Below are positions 26,608 to 34,969 of a stretch of DNA of 64,000 nt, piece by piece. The notes beneath the pieces were generated by a model. It was not told where the DNA came from. It made no database searches and saw only the letters and a list, made by a program, of their open reading frames with translations. Numbering within the stretch: the stretch's first letter is position 1; every line of letters starts with the position of its first letter. This stretch comes from Virgibacillus_N oceani_A (GTDB lineage: Bacteria > Bacillota > Bacilli > Bacillales > Amphibacillaceae). The translations under genes and the position numbers were made by a program. The DNA lies in assembly GCA_041521345.1 (NCBI GenBank), contig JBGOHB010000001.1; one strand, given 5' to 3'.

Positions 26608-27300
26608 TTATTTTTGTTTGGAAAAAGCATTATCCAGCGCTATTTTTGCAGCGCGCTGTTCTGCCTCTTTTTTTGTTCTGCCTTCTCCTATACCTGAAAC
26701 CTTATCCTTGATGATGACCTGGGCAATAAAGGTTTTATCGTGAGCAGGACCCTTTTCATCAACAATTCGATATTCTGCAAATTGGTTTCTCACTTGCTGC
26801 ACTAACTCCTGAAGCTGGGTTTTATAATCCATCTCATGCGAAAAAGCACCGGCAGTTATTTTGGGAAATACATGTATTTTCATAAATTCCAGTACCTTAT
26901 CGAAACCTTGATCCAAATAAATGGCTCCCAGAAAAGCTTCAAAAACATCAGCGAGTAAAGCAGGACGATTTCGTCCCCCCGTCTGTGCTTCTCCTTTTCC
27001 AAGTAAAATATATTCTCCTAAATGAAGAGAAAGAGCAAAATTATAAAGAGATGGCTCACACACAATTGCTGCCCGTAATTTAGTCATTTCCCCTTCAGGC
27101 ATATCTTGATGTTTCCGGTACAGAAATTGGGATACCCCTAATTCCAGTACTGCATCTCCTAAAAATTCCAGGCGCTCATTATCTGAAAAGGATTTTCCGC
27201 GATGCTCATTCACATAAGATGAATGGGTAAAAGCCTGTTTGATCAATTCATGATCTTTAAATTTCATATTAAATTTTTTTTCCAATTGCTGCATGTTCAT
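26608..27300 (-). CDS. rnc: Ribonuclease III
   Basis: Double-strand-specific RNase that processes rRNA and antisense duplexes. The start at 27300 (MNMQQLEKKF) has GGAGGTG placed correctly; an in-frame GTG nine bases upstream overlaps the ribosome site. 230 residues. The catalytic domain carries NERLEFLGDAVLELGVS (metal-binding Glu and Asp) and the second acidic helix LADVFEAFLGAIYLDQG; a dsRNA-binding domain (DYKTQLQELVQQ to AAKIALDNAF) follows. It is the last gene after acpP. Confidence 0.98.
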   Translation of the reverse strand: MNMQQLEKKFNMKFKDHELIKQAFTHSSYVNEHRGKSFSDNERLEFLGDAVLELGVSQFLYRKHQDMPEGEMTKLRAAIVCEPSLYNFALSLHLGEYILLGKGEAQTGGRNRPALLADVFEAFLGAIYLDQGFDKVLEFMKIHVFPKITAGAFSHEMDYKTQLQELVQQVRNQFAEYRIVDEKGPAHDKTFIAQVIIKDKVSGIGEGRTKKEAEQRAAKIALDNAFSKQK

Positions 27301-27363
27301 TTTACACACCTCCGTTCGGTAAAGATACAGAAAGTCTCGCTAGTTGCGAGACTTTTTCGACTG

Positions 27364-27600
27364 TTATCCCTGGGTGCTGTTTATGTAATCAACAGCGTCA
27401 CCCACTGTATTTATTTTTTCTGCTTCTTCATCGGCAATTTCCATATCAAATTCGTCCTCTAGTTCCATGACAAGCTCTACTACATCTAAAGAATCAGCTT
27501 CCAAATCGTCTTTAAAAGACGCTTCCATTGTCACTTTTGTTTCTTCAACATCAAGACGATCAACAATAATAGCTTTTACACGATCAAATACATCTGCCAT
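27364..27600 (-). CDS. acpP: Acyl carrier protein
   Basis: Carries growing acyl chains on a phosphopantetheine attached to the serine in the DSLDVVELVMELEDEFD motif (about residue 36). 78 residues, strongly acidic. An ATG three bases upstream is equally placed for the GGGAGGTG ribosome site; the second ATG gives MADVFDRV, the usual start. Between fabG and rnc in the lipid operon. Confidence 0.98.
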   Translation of the reverse strand: MADVFDRVKAIIVDRLDVEETKVTMEASFKDDLEADSLDVVELVMELEDEFDMEIADEEAEKINTVGDAVDYINSTQG

Positions 27601-27671
27601 CATACTTCACCTCCCTTCAAGTAATATAAACTTTTTGTTTGTATCATACAAGCCATATAATAATATAATTA

Positions 27672-28412
27672 TTACATAACCATGCCGCCATCAATGTGTA
27701 TTGTTTGTCCGGTAATATAGTCTGCATCCTCTGATGCGAGAAAGCGAACTGTTTTCGCCACATCTTCCGGCTGACCGAATTTTTCCAGTGGAATCATGGC
27801 AAGCATACCTTCCTGCTGTTCATCTGAAAGGGCGTCTGTCATATCTGTTGATATAAATCCGGGTGCTACTGCATTGACATGAATATTACGAGTTGCAAAC
27901 TCTTTTGCAGTAGTTTTTGTTAAGCCGATGACACCGGCTTTTGCGGCAACATAATTGGCTTGTCCCGGATTTCCGCTGACACCGACAATTGATGCGACAT
28001 TTACAATTTTACCTGCTCTTTGTTTCATCATGTGCCTTGCCGCAGTTTTGGTACATAAAAATACCCCTTTAAGATTCGTATTTATAACTTGATCAAATTC
28101 ATCCTCTTTCATTCTCATAAGCAGATTATCTTTATTGGTTCCTGCATTATTTACAAGAATATCAAGTGATCCAAAATCGTTAACCACTTCTTTTATCATT
28201 GCTTTGACATCTGCTTCATTGGCAACATCAGCTTGAATTGTAATCGCTTTTCGTCCTAATTGCTCAATTTCTTCAGCAACTTCCTGGGCTTTTTTTTCGT
28301 TACCCGCATAATTAACAGCAACATTGGCACCTTGTTTAGCTAATTCTAAAGCAATGGCTCTTCCAATACCGCGGGATGATCCTGTCACAAGTGCATTTTT
28401 ACCTTTAAGCAT
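27672..28412 (-). CDS. fabG: 3-oxoacyl-ACP reductase FabG
   Basis: NADPH-dependent ketoacyl reductase of fatty acid elongation. The 246-residue SDR protein shows the cofactor motif TGSSRGIGRAIALEL (about 9-23), NNAG (NAGTNKDN), the catalytic serine region VNVASIVGVSGN and the YxxxK pair in NYVAAKAGVIGL. It overlaps the fabD stop by one base, so the operon is tightly coupled. Confidence 0.99.
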   Translation of the reverse strand: MLKGKNALVTGSSRGIGRAIALELAKQGANVAVNYAGNEKKAQEVAEEIEQLGRKAITIQADVANEADVKAMIKEVVNDFGSLDILVNNAGTNKDNLLMRMKEDEFDQVINTNLKGVFLCTKTAARHMMKQRAGKIVNVASIVGVSGNPGQANYVAAKAGVIGLTKTTAKEFATRNIHVNAVAPGFISTDMTDALSDEQQEGMLAMIPLEKFGQPEDVAKTVRFLASEDADYITGQTIHIDGGMVM

Positions 28413-29350
28413 TACGCTTCCTCCTTATACCAATGAAGAAAATCCTTCAAAGAATCAATGTCTTGAATAGCGAAGGTGTGATTTCGTCTATGAATTTTCT
28501 TTACTAAACCACTCAATACTTTTCCGTTTCCAATTTCTACAAACGCGTCTACGCCAATGTTCATCATATTCCGAATCGAATCCTCAAATCGAACTGGAGA
28601 ATATAATTGTTTAATCAACAAGTCCTTGATCTGTTCACTATCTGTTACCGGTTGTGCGGATACATTCGCATATACAGGAATTACTGCATCTTTAATCTTT
28701 ATCTCATTTAAATATTTGGCCATCCCTTCATTCGCCGATTTCATTAATCTCGAATGAAAAGGACCGCTTACGTTCAGCGGAAGAACACGTTTTGCGCCGG
28801 CTTCTTTCAGTAATGTTATTGCCTCTTCTATCCCTTCTTTGTCTCCGGATATGACTATTTGGCCTGGGCAATTGATGTTGGCAAGATCAACAATGCCACT
28901 TTCAACCTTGTCTATTACCATTTCAATTTCATCCTGTTTCATCCCCAATACAGCGGCCATCGTTCCTTGACCCTTGGGAAAAGCCGCTTCCATTAGCCTG
29001 CCTCTCTCTGCTACCAAAGGCAATGCTTCCTCCAGTGAGATAGCACCCGCTGCTACGAGTGCACTATATTCTCCCAGGCTGTGCCCCACTGTCATTACAG
29101 GCTGTATTCCCTCTTTTAGTAATAATCTATGTACTGCAATACTTGAGAGCAATAATGCAGGCTGTGCATTTTCAGTTTCTGTTAATTCCTCAGCAGGACC
29201 TTCAAACATCAACTTTGATATGTCTTTATTTAAAAGCTGATTTGCTTCATTGTAGATTTCTTTAATGGTGGCATCATGGTCGTAAATATGCTTCCCCATA
29301 CCTACTTCCTGGGATCCCTGTCCTGGGAACATATAGGCTATTTTTTTCAT
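28412..29350 (-). CDS. fabD: Malonyl-CoA:ACP transacylase FabD
   Basis: Loads malonate onto acyl carrier protein. 312 residues; N-terminal AYMFPGQGSQEVGMG, the nucleophilic serine in VGHSLGEYSALVAAG (about residue 90), the arginine segment AERGRLMEAAFPKGQG and the catalytic histidine in VSGPFHSRLM. The start overlaps plsX by 4 nt (ATGA). Confidence 0.99.
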   Translation of the reverse strand: MKKIAYMFPGQGSQEVGMGKHIYDHDATIKEIYNEANQLLNKDISKLMFEGPAEELTETENAQPALLLSSIAVHRLLLKEGIQPVMTVGHSLGEYSALVAAGAISLEEALPLVAERGRLMEAAFPKGQGTMAAVLGMKQDEIEMVIDKVESGIVDLANINCPGQIVISGDKEGIEEAITLLKEAGAKRVLPLNVSGPFHSRLMKSANEGMAKYLNEIKIKDAVIPVYANVSAQPVTDSEQIKDLLIKQLYSPVRFEDSIRNMMNIGVDAFVEIGNGKVLSGLVKKIHRRNHTFAIQDIDSLKDFLHWYKEEA

Positions 29351-30348
29351 TTGTCTCCCTCCACTTCCAATGACTCTACCTTACTCCGGATGGTTTCTGT
29401 CACATTATATTCCACCATATGCGACGCTTGCTTAATTGCATTGTACACTGCTCTTCTGTTTGAAGAACCGTGGGCTTTGATAACAGGTGCTGCGAGGCCG
29501 AACAGTCCGGCTCCCCCATATTCCGAATAATCCATTTTATTTTTTAATGTTTTTAAATCACCTTTTATCATACCAGCAGCAAGCTTTGTCTTAAGAGATG
29601 AAGTAAAGGTATCTTTTAATAAAGCAAACATGGTGGCTGCAGTACCCTCGATCGTTTTTAATGCAACATTTCCGCTGAATCCATCCGTGACCACGACATC
29701 TGCTGCACTGTTAAACAGATCTCTAGCTTCCACATTACCAATAAAATTAATCGGCGCTTGATTCATTAGCGTAAAAGCTCTTTTCGTTAACTCACTACCC
29801 TTTCCATCTTCCGCACCAACATTTAGAAGCGCGACAGTTGGATTGGCAATGGAACGGACTTTTTCTGTATAAATAGAACCCATTAAGCCATATTGAACCA
29901 AATGGTTAGGCTTCGCATCTACATTTGCTCCTACATCCAAAAGCAAAAAGCCCTTACCATCTATGGTAGGAAGCGTAGGGCTTAAAGCAGGACGTTCAAT
30001 TCCTGCTATTCTGCCAACTACGAATAGACCAGCACTCATTAATGCGCCAGTGTTTCCTGCTGATATGCATGCATCTACCTTGTTTTCTTTTACAGCCTCT
30101 GCCATTAACACAAGGGACGCATTCTTTTTCCGTCGTACCGCTCTTACTGGCTCATCATCCGCTGTAATAACTTCATCCGTATGAATAATGTCAAGATTTT
30201 TGGCATCTGTTACATATTCATTTATTTTATTTTCATCCCCGTACAAAGTTATATGTAAATCATTCATGCTGGATATCGCATCCATAGCTCCCAAAACAAT
30301 TTCTTTTGGGGCATGATCTCCTCCCATTGCGTCTATTGCCAACTTCAT
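29347..30348 (-). CDS. plsX: Phosphate acyltransferase PlsX
   Basis: Makes acyl-phosphate from acyl-ACP, the first step of phospholipid synthesis with PlsY. The 333-residue product begins MKLAIDAMGGDHAPKEIVLGA, the family signature, and has ISAGNTGALMSAGLF and DVGANVDAKPNHLVQYG. It overlaps fapR upstream by 4 nt and fabD downstream by 4 nt, so it is translated from one coupled transcript. Confidence 0.99.
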   Translation of the reverse strand: MKLAIDAMGGDHAPKEIVLGAMDAISSMNDLHITLYGDENKINEYVTDAKNLDIIHTDEVITADDEPVRAVRRKKNASLVLMAEAVKENKVDACISAGNTGALMSAGLFVVGRIAGIERPALSPTLPTIDGKGFLLLDVGANVDAKPNHLVQYGLMGSIYTEKVRSIANPTVALLNVGAEDGKGSELTKRAFTLMNQAPINFIGNVEARDLFNSAADVVVTDGFSGNVALKTIEGTAATMFALLKDTFTSSLKTKLAAGMIKGDLKTLKNKMDYSEYGGAGLFGLAAPVIKAHGSSNRRAVYNAIKQASHMVEYNVTETIRSKVESLEVEGDK

Positions 30349-30926
30349 TTAACCTGCTCCTTTTTTTGTTCATTGGATTGATACATATGGAATAGCCCTG
30401 TAAAGACTTTTTCATTATCCACAAAACTGTTTACTTCCACAGTTGTTAACCTTTTTTCATTTTTTCCCTTCACCATTGCTTTGGCAACTACCCTTTCCCC
30501 TTCTGATACCTGCCTTGTAAATTTCAGCTCCGATTTTACTGTTAAAGCTAGTTCATCGTTAATGACAGCGACTGCAAGCGAATTTGCCTGGGCAAATAAA
30601 TGATGACCACGGGCGATTTTATTACGGGAAAAAACATGCTCTTTCCCAATATCCAATATAGAAATAGCCCGCTTGTCCAGTTCCAGATCAATAACCTCCC
30701 CAATAACCTCTTCCAATGGGAGAGCTTTTACTGTTTCATTCCACTGATTTGTAGCAACTGATTTAATTCTCTGCCGTAATTCTGGAATCGATAATTCCAT
30801 CCTGTCCAAACGAATGGTTTGGATACTCACATCATATTTATTTGCAAGTTCTTCATCCGTGATAAAAGGCATCTCTTCAATGGTAACCTTTAATAAACGC
30901 TGCCGTTCCGTTTTTGTTCTTTTCAA
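30345..30926 (-). CDS. fapR: Transcriptional repressor FapR
   Basis: Represses fatty acid and phospholipid genes; malonyl-CoA releases it. The start is placed at a TTG (30926): the product M-KRTKTERQRLL then aligns with B. subtilis MRRNKRERQELL, and GGATGGTG lies about 6 nt upstream; no ribosome site fits the upstream ATG codons. 193 residues. N-terminal helix-turn-helix (TDEELANKYDVSIQTIRLDRMELSIPELR) is followed by a hot-dog-fold effector domain with the conserved HVFSRNKIARGHHLFAQANSLAVAVI. A FapR operator overlaps its own promoter. Confidence 0.97.
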   Translation of the reverse strand: MKRTKTERQRLLKVTIEEMPFITDEELANKYDVSIQTIRLDRMELSIPELRQRIKSVATNQWNETVKALPLEEVIGEVIDLELDKRAISILDIGKEHVFSRNKIARGHHLFAQANSLAVAVINDELALTVKSELKFTRQVSEGERVVAKAMVKGKNEKRLTTVEVNSFVDNEKVFTGLFHMYQSNEQKKEQVK

Positions 30927-31040
30927 TTCAGACACCATCCAACATGCGTGATATTCTATTTTTAATACGTGTACAAAAAGGAGGATAAAAACTAACGAAG
31001 AAATTCGACGTGTCATTTTTACCGGACCTTTTGTACACCA

Positions 31041-31057
31041 TTAGGACTTGGTACTAA
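31041..31057. promoter_or_regulatory. FapR operator
   Basis: TTAGGACTTGGTACTAA is a 17-bp inverted repeat whose halves are TTAGGAC and (on the other strand) TTAGTAC, matching the known FapR site in Bacillus. It starts 5 nt downstream of the -10 box of the fapR promoter, so bound repressor would cover the start point. Autoregulation is established for FapR in B. subtilis. Confidence 0.88.
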
Positions 31058-31061
31058 CAGT

Positions 31062-31090
31062 AATATATAATACCACATTTATTTTTGCAA
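31062..31090 (-). promoter_or_regulatory. SigA-type promoter of the fapR-plsX-fabD-fabG-acpP operon
   Basis: On the minus strand TTGCAA (-35, 31085-31090), a 17-nt spacer and TATATT (-10, 31062-31067). It lies in the recG-fapR gap and is followed at once by the FapR operator. Confidence 0.75.
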
Positions 31091-31097
31091 GTCCTCG

Positions 31098-33131
31098 TTA
31101 ATCCAATTTTTCCGCAAGCGAGAGATCCTTCTCCATTATTTTCTTCAGTGCAAGTAAAGCTGCATCTTCTTCCAGCACATTTGACTCAATTATTTCTTCA
31201 GCATCTTTTCGCGCTTGTTCCAGCGCACGATAATCATGAATCATGTCAGCAACTTTAAATTCAGGTATTCCACTTTGTTTTTTTCCAAAAAAATCTCCAG
31301 GCCCTCTAAGCTGCAAATCTTTTTCAGCCAATTCAAATCCGTTATTGGTTTCTGTCATAATCCGCATACGTTCTTTTCCTACTTCACCTTTCGGATCGGA
31401 AATTAAAATACAATAACTCTTTTGATCGCCTCTTCCGACTCTCCCTCTCAGCTGGTGAAGCTGTGAGAGTCCAAATCTGTCAGCATCATAGATCACCATA
31501 ACGGTGCTATTTGGCACATTAACCCCCACTTCCACCACTGTGGTTGAAACAAGGATTTGGATATCATTTTCCGCATATTGTTTCATGATTAATTCTTTTT
31601 CATCTGCCTGCAGTCGTCCATGCATGAGTCCAACATTTACATTGGATGGATAAAACCCTTTTAATTGCTCATATAAGTCTACTGCATTTTGAATATCCAA
31701 TTTATCCGACTCCTCAATCAACGGACAAATAACATATGCTTGCTCCCCCGCTGATAACCTTATTTGAATAAATTGCAATACCCTTTCAAGCATATTATCC
31801 TTCACCCAATAGGTTTCTATTTCTTTTCTTCCTGCTGGCATCTCATCAATAACAGAAACATCCATATCTCCAAAAGCAGTAATCGCCAACGTACGCGGAA
31901 TGGGTGTCGCTGTCATAAACAGTACGTCAGGGTTAAGTCCTTTATCTCTTAATTCTCTTCGCTGATTTACACCAAACCGATGTTGTTCATCCACAATGGC
32001 AATACCTAAATCATCGAAATAGACATCTTCCTGGATTAACGCATGTGTGCCTATAACAATATGTACGTCATGATTTTCGACCGATGTCAGTATTTCTTTT
32101 CTTTTTTTCCCTTTTACAGAGCCTGTTAACAGAACAATATTCGCTTTATCTGCAAACAGTTCTGTTAAGGACTGAAAATGCTGTTCTGCCAGAATCTCCG
32201 TAGGGACCATTAACGCCCCCTGTTTACCAGCAGTGACTGAAGCGTAAAGACAAATTGCGGCTACAGCCGTTTTGCCGGATCCCACATCACCCTGCAGCAG
32301 CCGGTTCATTCTGTACGGTGATTTCATATCATTTAAAATTTGTGATAAGGCTTTGTTCTGTGCCTCCGTTAAACGGAACGAAAAAAGACTGATAAATGTC
32401 TTAGTTTTCTCAGTGTCAAACAGCTGGGTATTTCCTTGTGTCGCTTCCCTGCTTTCTTTTTTTAATAGTTGCATTTTTAACTGAAAAAGCAGAAATTCTT
32501 CGTAAATATACCTTCTTCGGGCATGTTTCAAAAAAACTCTATCAGGAGGAAAATGCATGATTTGAATGGCATCTTGTCGATTTGGGAGTTTATACGCATT
32601 TAAATAATTGGCAGGAAGAAACTCGTCTATATTTTTACCATATTGGCTGATCGCACTTTTTATCACTTTTTTTAATTTAACATTTGAAATATTACCTTTG
32701 ACTGAATAGACCGGATTAATTGTTTTATCACTGTCTGCATAACCCTTTTTATAGTTGCTTACCGTAATTTGCAGACGGTGGGCATCCCATTTTCCCGTCA
32801 AAGTAAATATATCATCCTTATGTATTTGTTTTTTTGCAAAAGCTCGATTAAACATGACTGCTTTAACAGCAATATTTTCAACCTCTAACGTGAAAGATAA
32901 TCTTGATTTTTTTCGTCCATAAAAGGTAAGGGAAGGTTCTGAAACAATTCTTCCCTCTACGGTTACTTTATCTTCATGAATCAATTCGCTAAGCGGCTTT
33001 ATTTCATAAATATCATATTTGTAAGGAAAATAATGCAGTAAGTCCTCTACTGTATAGATATGCATCGCAGCCAAATCTTCAGCGAATTTTTCTCCTATTC
33101 CCTTAACAGTTGACACAGCTTCACTTAGCAA
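31098..33131 (-). CDS. recG: ATP-dependent DNA helicase RecG
   Basis: Branch-migrating helicase that regresses stalled forks. The 677-residue protein has the N-terminal wedge/OB domain (about 1-200, YTVEDLLHYFPYKYD), helicase motif I GDVGSGKTAVA (about 281-291), motif II DEQHRFGVNQR, TATPIPRTLA, motif V-VI VVEVGVNVPN and QLHQLRGRVGRG, and the C-terminal TRG region with KQSGIPEFKVAD. It precedes the fapR operon promoter and follows sdaAA. Confidence 0.99.
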   Translation of the reverse strand: MLSEAVSTVKGIGEKFAEDLAAMHIYTVEDLLHYFPYKYDIYEIKPLSELIHEDKVTVEGRIVSEPSLTFYGRKKSRLSFTLEVENIAVKAVMFNRAFAKKQIHKDDIFTLTGKWDAHRLQITVSNYKKGYADSDKTINPVYSVKGNISNVKLKKVIKSAISQYGKNIDEFLPANYLNAYKLPNRQDAIQIMHFPPDRVFLKHARRRYIYEEFLLFQLKMQLLKKESREATQGNTQLFDTEKTKTFISLFSFRLTEAQNKALSQILNDMKSPYRMNRLLQGDVGSGKTAVAAICLYASVTAGKQGALMVPTEILAEQHFQSLTELFADKANIVLLTGSVKGKKRKEILTSVENHDVHIVIGTHALIQEDVYFDDLGIAIVDEQHRFGVNQRRELRDKGLNPDVLFMTATPIPRTLAITAFGDMDVSVIDEMPAGRKEIETYWVKDNMLERVLQFIQIRLSAGEQAYVICPLIEESDKLDIQNAVDLYEQLKGFYPSNVNVGLMHGRLQADEKELIMKQYAENDIQILVSTTVVEVGVNVPNSTVMVIYDADRFGLSQLHQLRGRVGRGDQKSYCILISDPKGEVGKERMRIMTETNNGFELAEKDLQLRGPGDFFGKKQSGIPEFKVADMIHDYRALEQARKDAEEIIESNVLEEDAALLALKKIMEKDLSLAEKLD

Positions 33132-33145
33132 GTAAATCCCTCTTT

Positions 33146-34021
33146 CTATACAGTCATTCCGAAGATCTTTTCCTTCAATAGCCGGCCAGTTGGTGTATCG
33201 GCAAGACCGCCTTCACCCGTTTCACGCAAGCTCGAAGGCATTTGCTTTCCAATTCTGTACATGGCTCCTATTACCTCATCACAAGGGATTCTGCTTGTAA
33301 CACCGGCAAGCGCCAAGTCAGCAGAAACAATTGCCAAAGATGAACCTGCCGCATTTCGTTTTACACAAGGCACTTCCACTAAACCAGCAACAGGGTCACA
33401 TACGAGTCCAAGCATGTTTTTTAATGTGATGGCAAATGCATCAGCCGATTGCTGCGGTGTGCCACCTGCCATCTCAACAATAGCAGCCGAAGCCATAGCC
33501 CCAGCCGAACCGACTTCTGCCTGACACCCTCCGGCGGCTCCAGAGATAAATGCGTTATTGGCTACGACAAACCCAAATGCGCCTGAAGTGAATAAGTAGC
33601 GAATCATTTGTTCACGGGTAGGGTTCAACTGATTTTTAACGGCAAATAACGTCCCGGGTACACAACCGGCACTGCCGGCAGTTGGGGTTGCACAAATAGT
33701 TCCCATTGCCGCATTCACCTCATTTGTACCCATTGCTTTGCTTACTGCATCCAGCAGTAAATTCCCTGAGAGCGGCGTTTTTTCTTGCATGTATTTTTGC
33801 ACTAAAACAGCATCTCCTCCAGTTAAACCAGTTACGGAGTTTACGCCTTCCAGTGCGTCCTCAATTGCCTTCTCCATTACCTCCAGATTCTTTTCCATCT
33901 GGGCAAATACTTCTTCCCGTGTTGTATCTTTTACTTCCATTTCCTGACGTATCATTACTTCTGAGATGAATATATTTTCATTTTCTGCAATGGCTACTAA
34001 TTCCTCTACAGTACGAAACAT
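33146..34021 (-). CDS. sdaAA: L-serine dehydratase, alpha subunit (iron-sulfur)
   Basis: Converts L-serine to pyruvate and ammonia using a [4Fe-4S] cluster. The start at 34021 (MFRTVEELVAIAE) has AAGGAG 7 nt upstream; 291 residues. Cysteines likely to hold the cluster and conserved motifs are seen in GTICATPTAGSAGCVPG, GAAGGCQAEVGSAGAM and LVCDPVAGLVEVPCVKRNA. The alpha chain pairs with the preceding sdaAB. Confidence 0.97.
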   Translation of the reverse strand: MFRTVEELVAIAENENIFISEVMIRQEMEVKDTTREEVFAQMEKNLEVMEKAIEDALEGVNSVTGLTGGDAVLVQKYMQEKTPLSGNLLLDAVSKAMGTNEVNAAMGTICATPTAGSAGCVPGTLFAVKNQLNPTREQMIRYLFTSGAFGFVVANNAFISGAAGGCQAEVGSAGAMASAAIVEMAGGTPQQSADAFAITLKNMLGLVCDPVAGLVEVPCVKRNAAGSSLAIVSADLALAGVTSRIPCDEVIGAMYRIGKQMPSSLRETGEGGLADTPTGRLLKEKIFGMTV

Positions 34022-34046
34022 ATAATTACTCCTTTCCCATTGAAGG

Positions 34047-34709
34047 TCAGCTGACAATTTTTGAGATTTGAATAATGTGATCCGCATTATCCAATTCTCT
34101 CATAATTGAATCGCCCACATTATGGTCTACTTCAATCACCATTAATGCTTCTTTTCCGATGTCTTTTCGATTTACTTCCATATGACCTATATTGATTTCA
34201 TGTTTTGCGAGAATTTTTGTAACAGACGCAATCGCACCGAACCTGTCATTATGCATAATTAAAATTGCCGGATGATTGCCAGATAATCGCAGCACAAAAC
34301 CATTTAATTCGGTAATTTCCACTTTCCCTCCTCCGATGGAAATACCGGTTAATTCAATAGAGTCAGCTTCAGTTCCGATTTGCAACCTTGCAGTATTCGG
34401 GTGATCTACTGCTGCGGAGTCCTCGATAAATTCAATGGAAATATTTTTTTCCTCCGCAATTTCCAACGCTTTGCTCATTCTCGGGTCATCTGTTTCAAAA
34501 TTCATTAATCCGCCTGCTAAAGCAAAGTCGGTGCCATGCCCTTTATAAGTTTTGGCAAATGATTCATATAAATAAATTTTTGCCCATGTCGGCTCGACCC
34601 CTAAAAGATTTCGAGCGGCTTTTCCTATTCTTGCCGCACCCGCTGTATGTGAACTGGATGGTCCAATCATGACCGGCCCAATAATATCAAAAACGGAATT
34701 ATATTTCAT
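34047..34709 (-). CDS. sdaAB: L-serine dehydratase, beta subunit
   Basis: 220-residue regulatory/catalytic partner of SdaAA. The N-terminal domain starts with NSVFDIIGPVMIGPSSSHTAGAARIG, the family hallmark, and ends in a C-terminal ACT domain (about 145-220, AILIMHNDRFGAIASVTKILAKHEINIGHM) that senses serine. The gap to sdaAA is 25 nt. It is the first gene of the pair; a 260-nt gap precedes it. Confidence 0.97.
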   Translation of the reverse strand: MKYNSVFDIIGPVMIGPSSSHTAGAARIGKAARNLLGVEPTWAKIYLYESFAKTYKGHGTDFALAGGLMNFETDDPRMSKALEIAEEKNISIEFIEDSAAVDHPNTARLQIGTEADSIELTGISIGGGKVEITELNGFVLRLSGNHPAILIMHNDRFGAIASVTKILAKHEINIGHMEVNRKDIGKEALMVIEVDHNVGDSIMRELDNADHIIQISKIVS

Positions 34710-34930
34710 AAACGCCTCACCATCCTGCGATTCGATATTTTCCTATATCAATATAAGAATTATATCAAAAAACACGGAAATAAGCATTAAGCGCTGGTTA
34801 CGAACCTAAATCGATATTGCCGCTTTTATATTTAATTGAGTACATTAGAAAATATTGCTTGATGTTACTGTTTATCATATAACCCTTAACGCAGAGCAGA
34901 CATTTCTATAATTTTCTTTTAATGTTAAAA

Positions 34931-34955
34931 AACCGCCGTTAGAACGGCGGCGGTT
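34931..34955 (-). terminator. Terminator of fakA
   Basis: Very GC-rich stem CCGCCGTT / AACGGCGG region followed on the minus strand by TTTTTTAA, 15-40 nt after the fakA stop. Confidence 0.85.
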
Positions 34956-34969
34956 TCATGTTTTCGACT

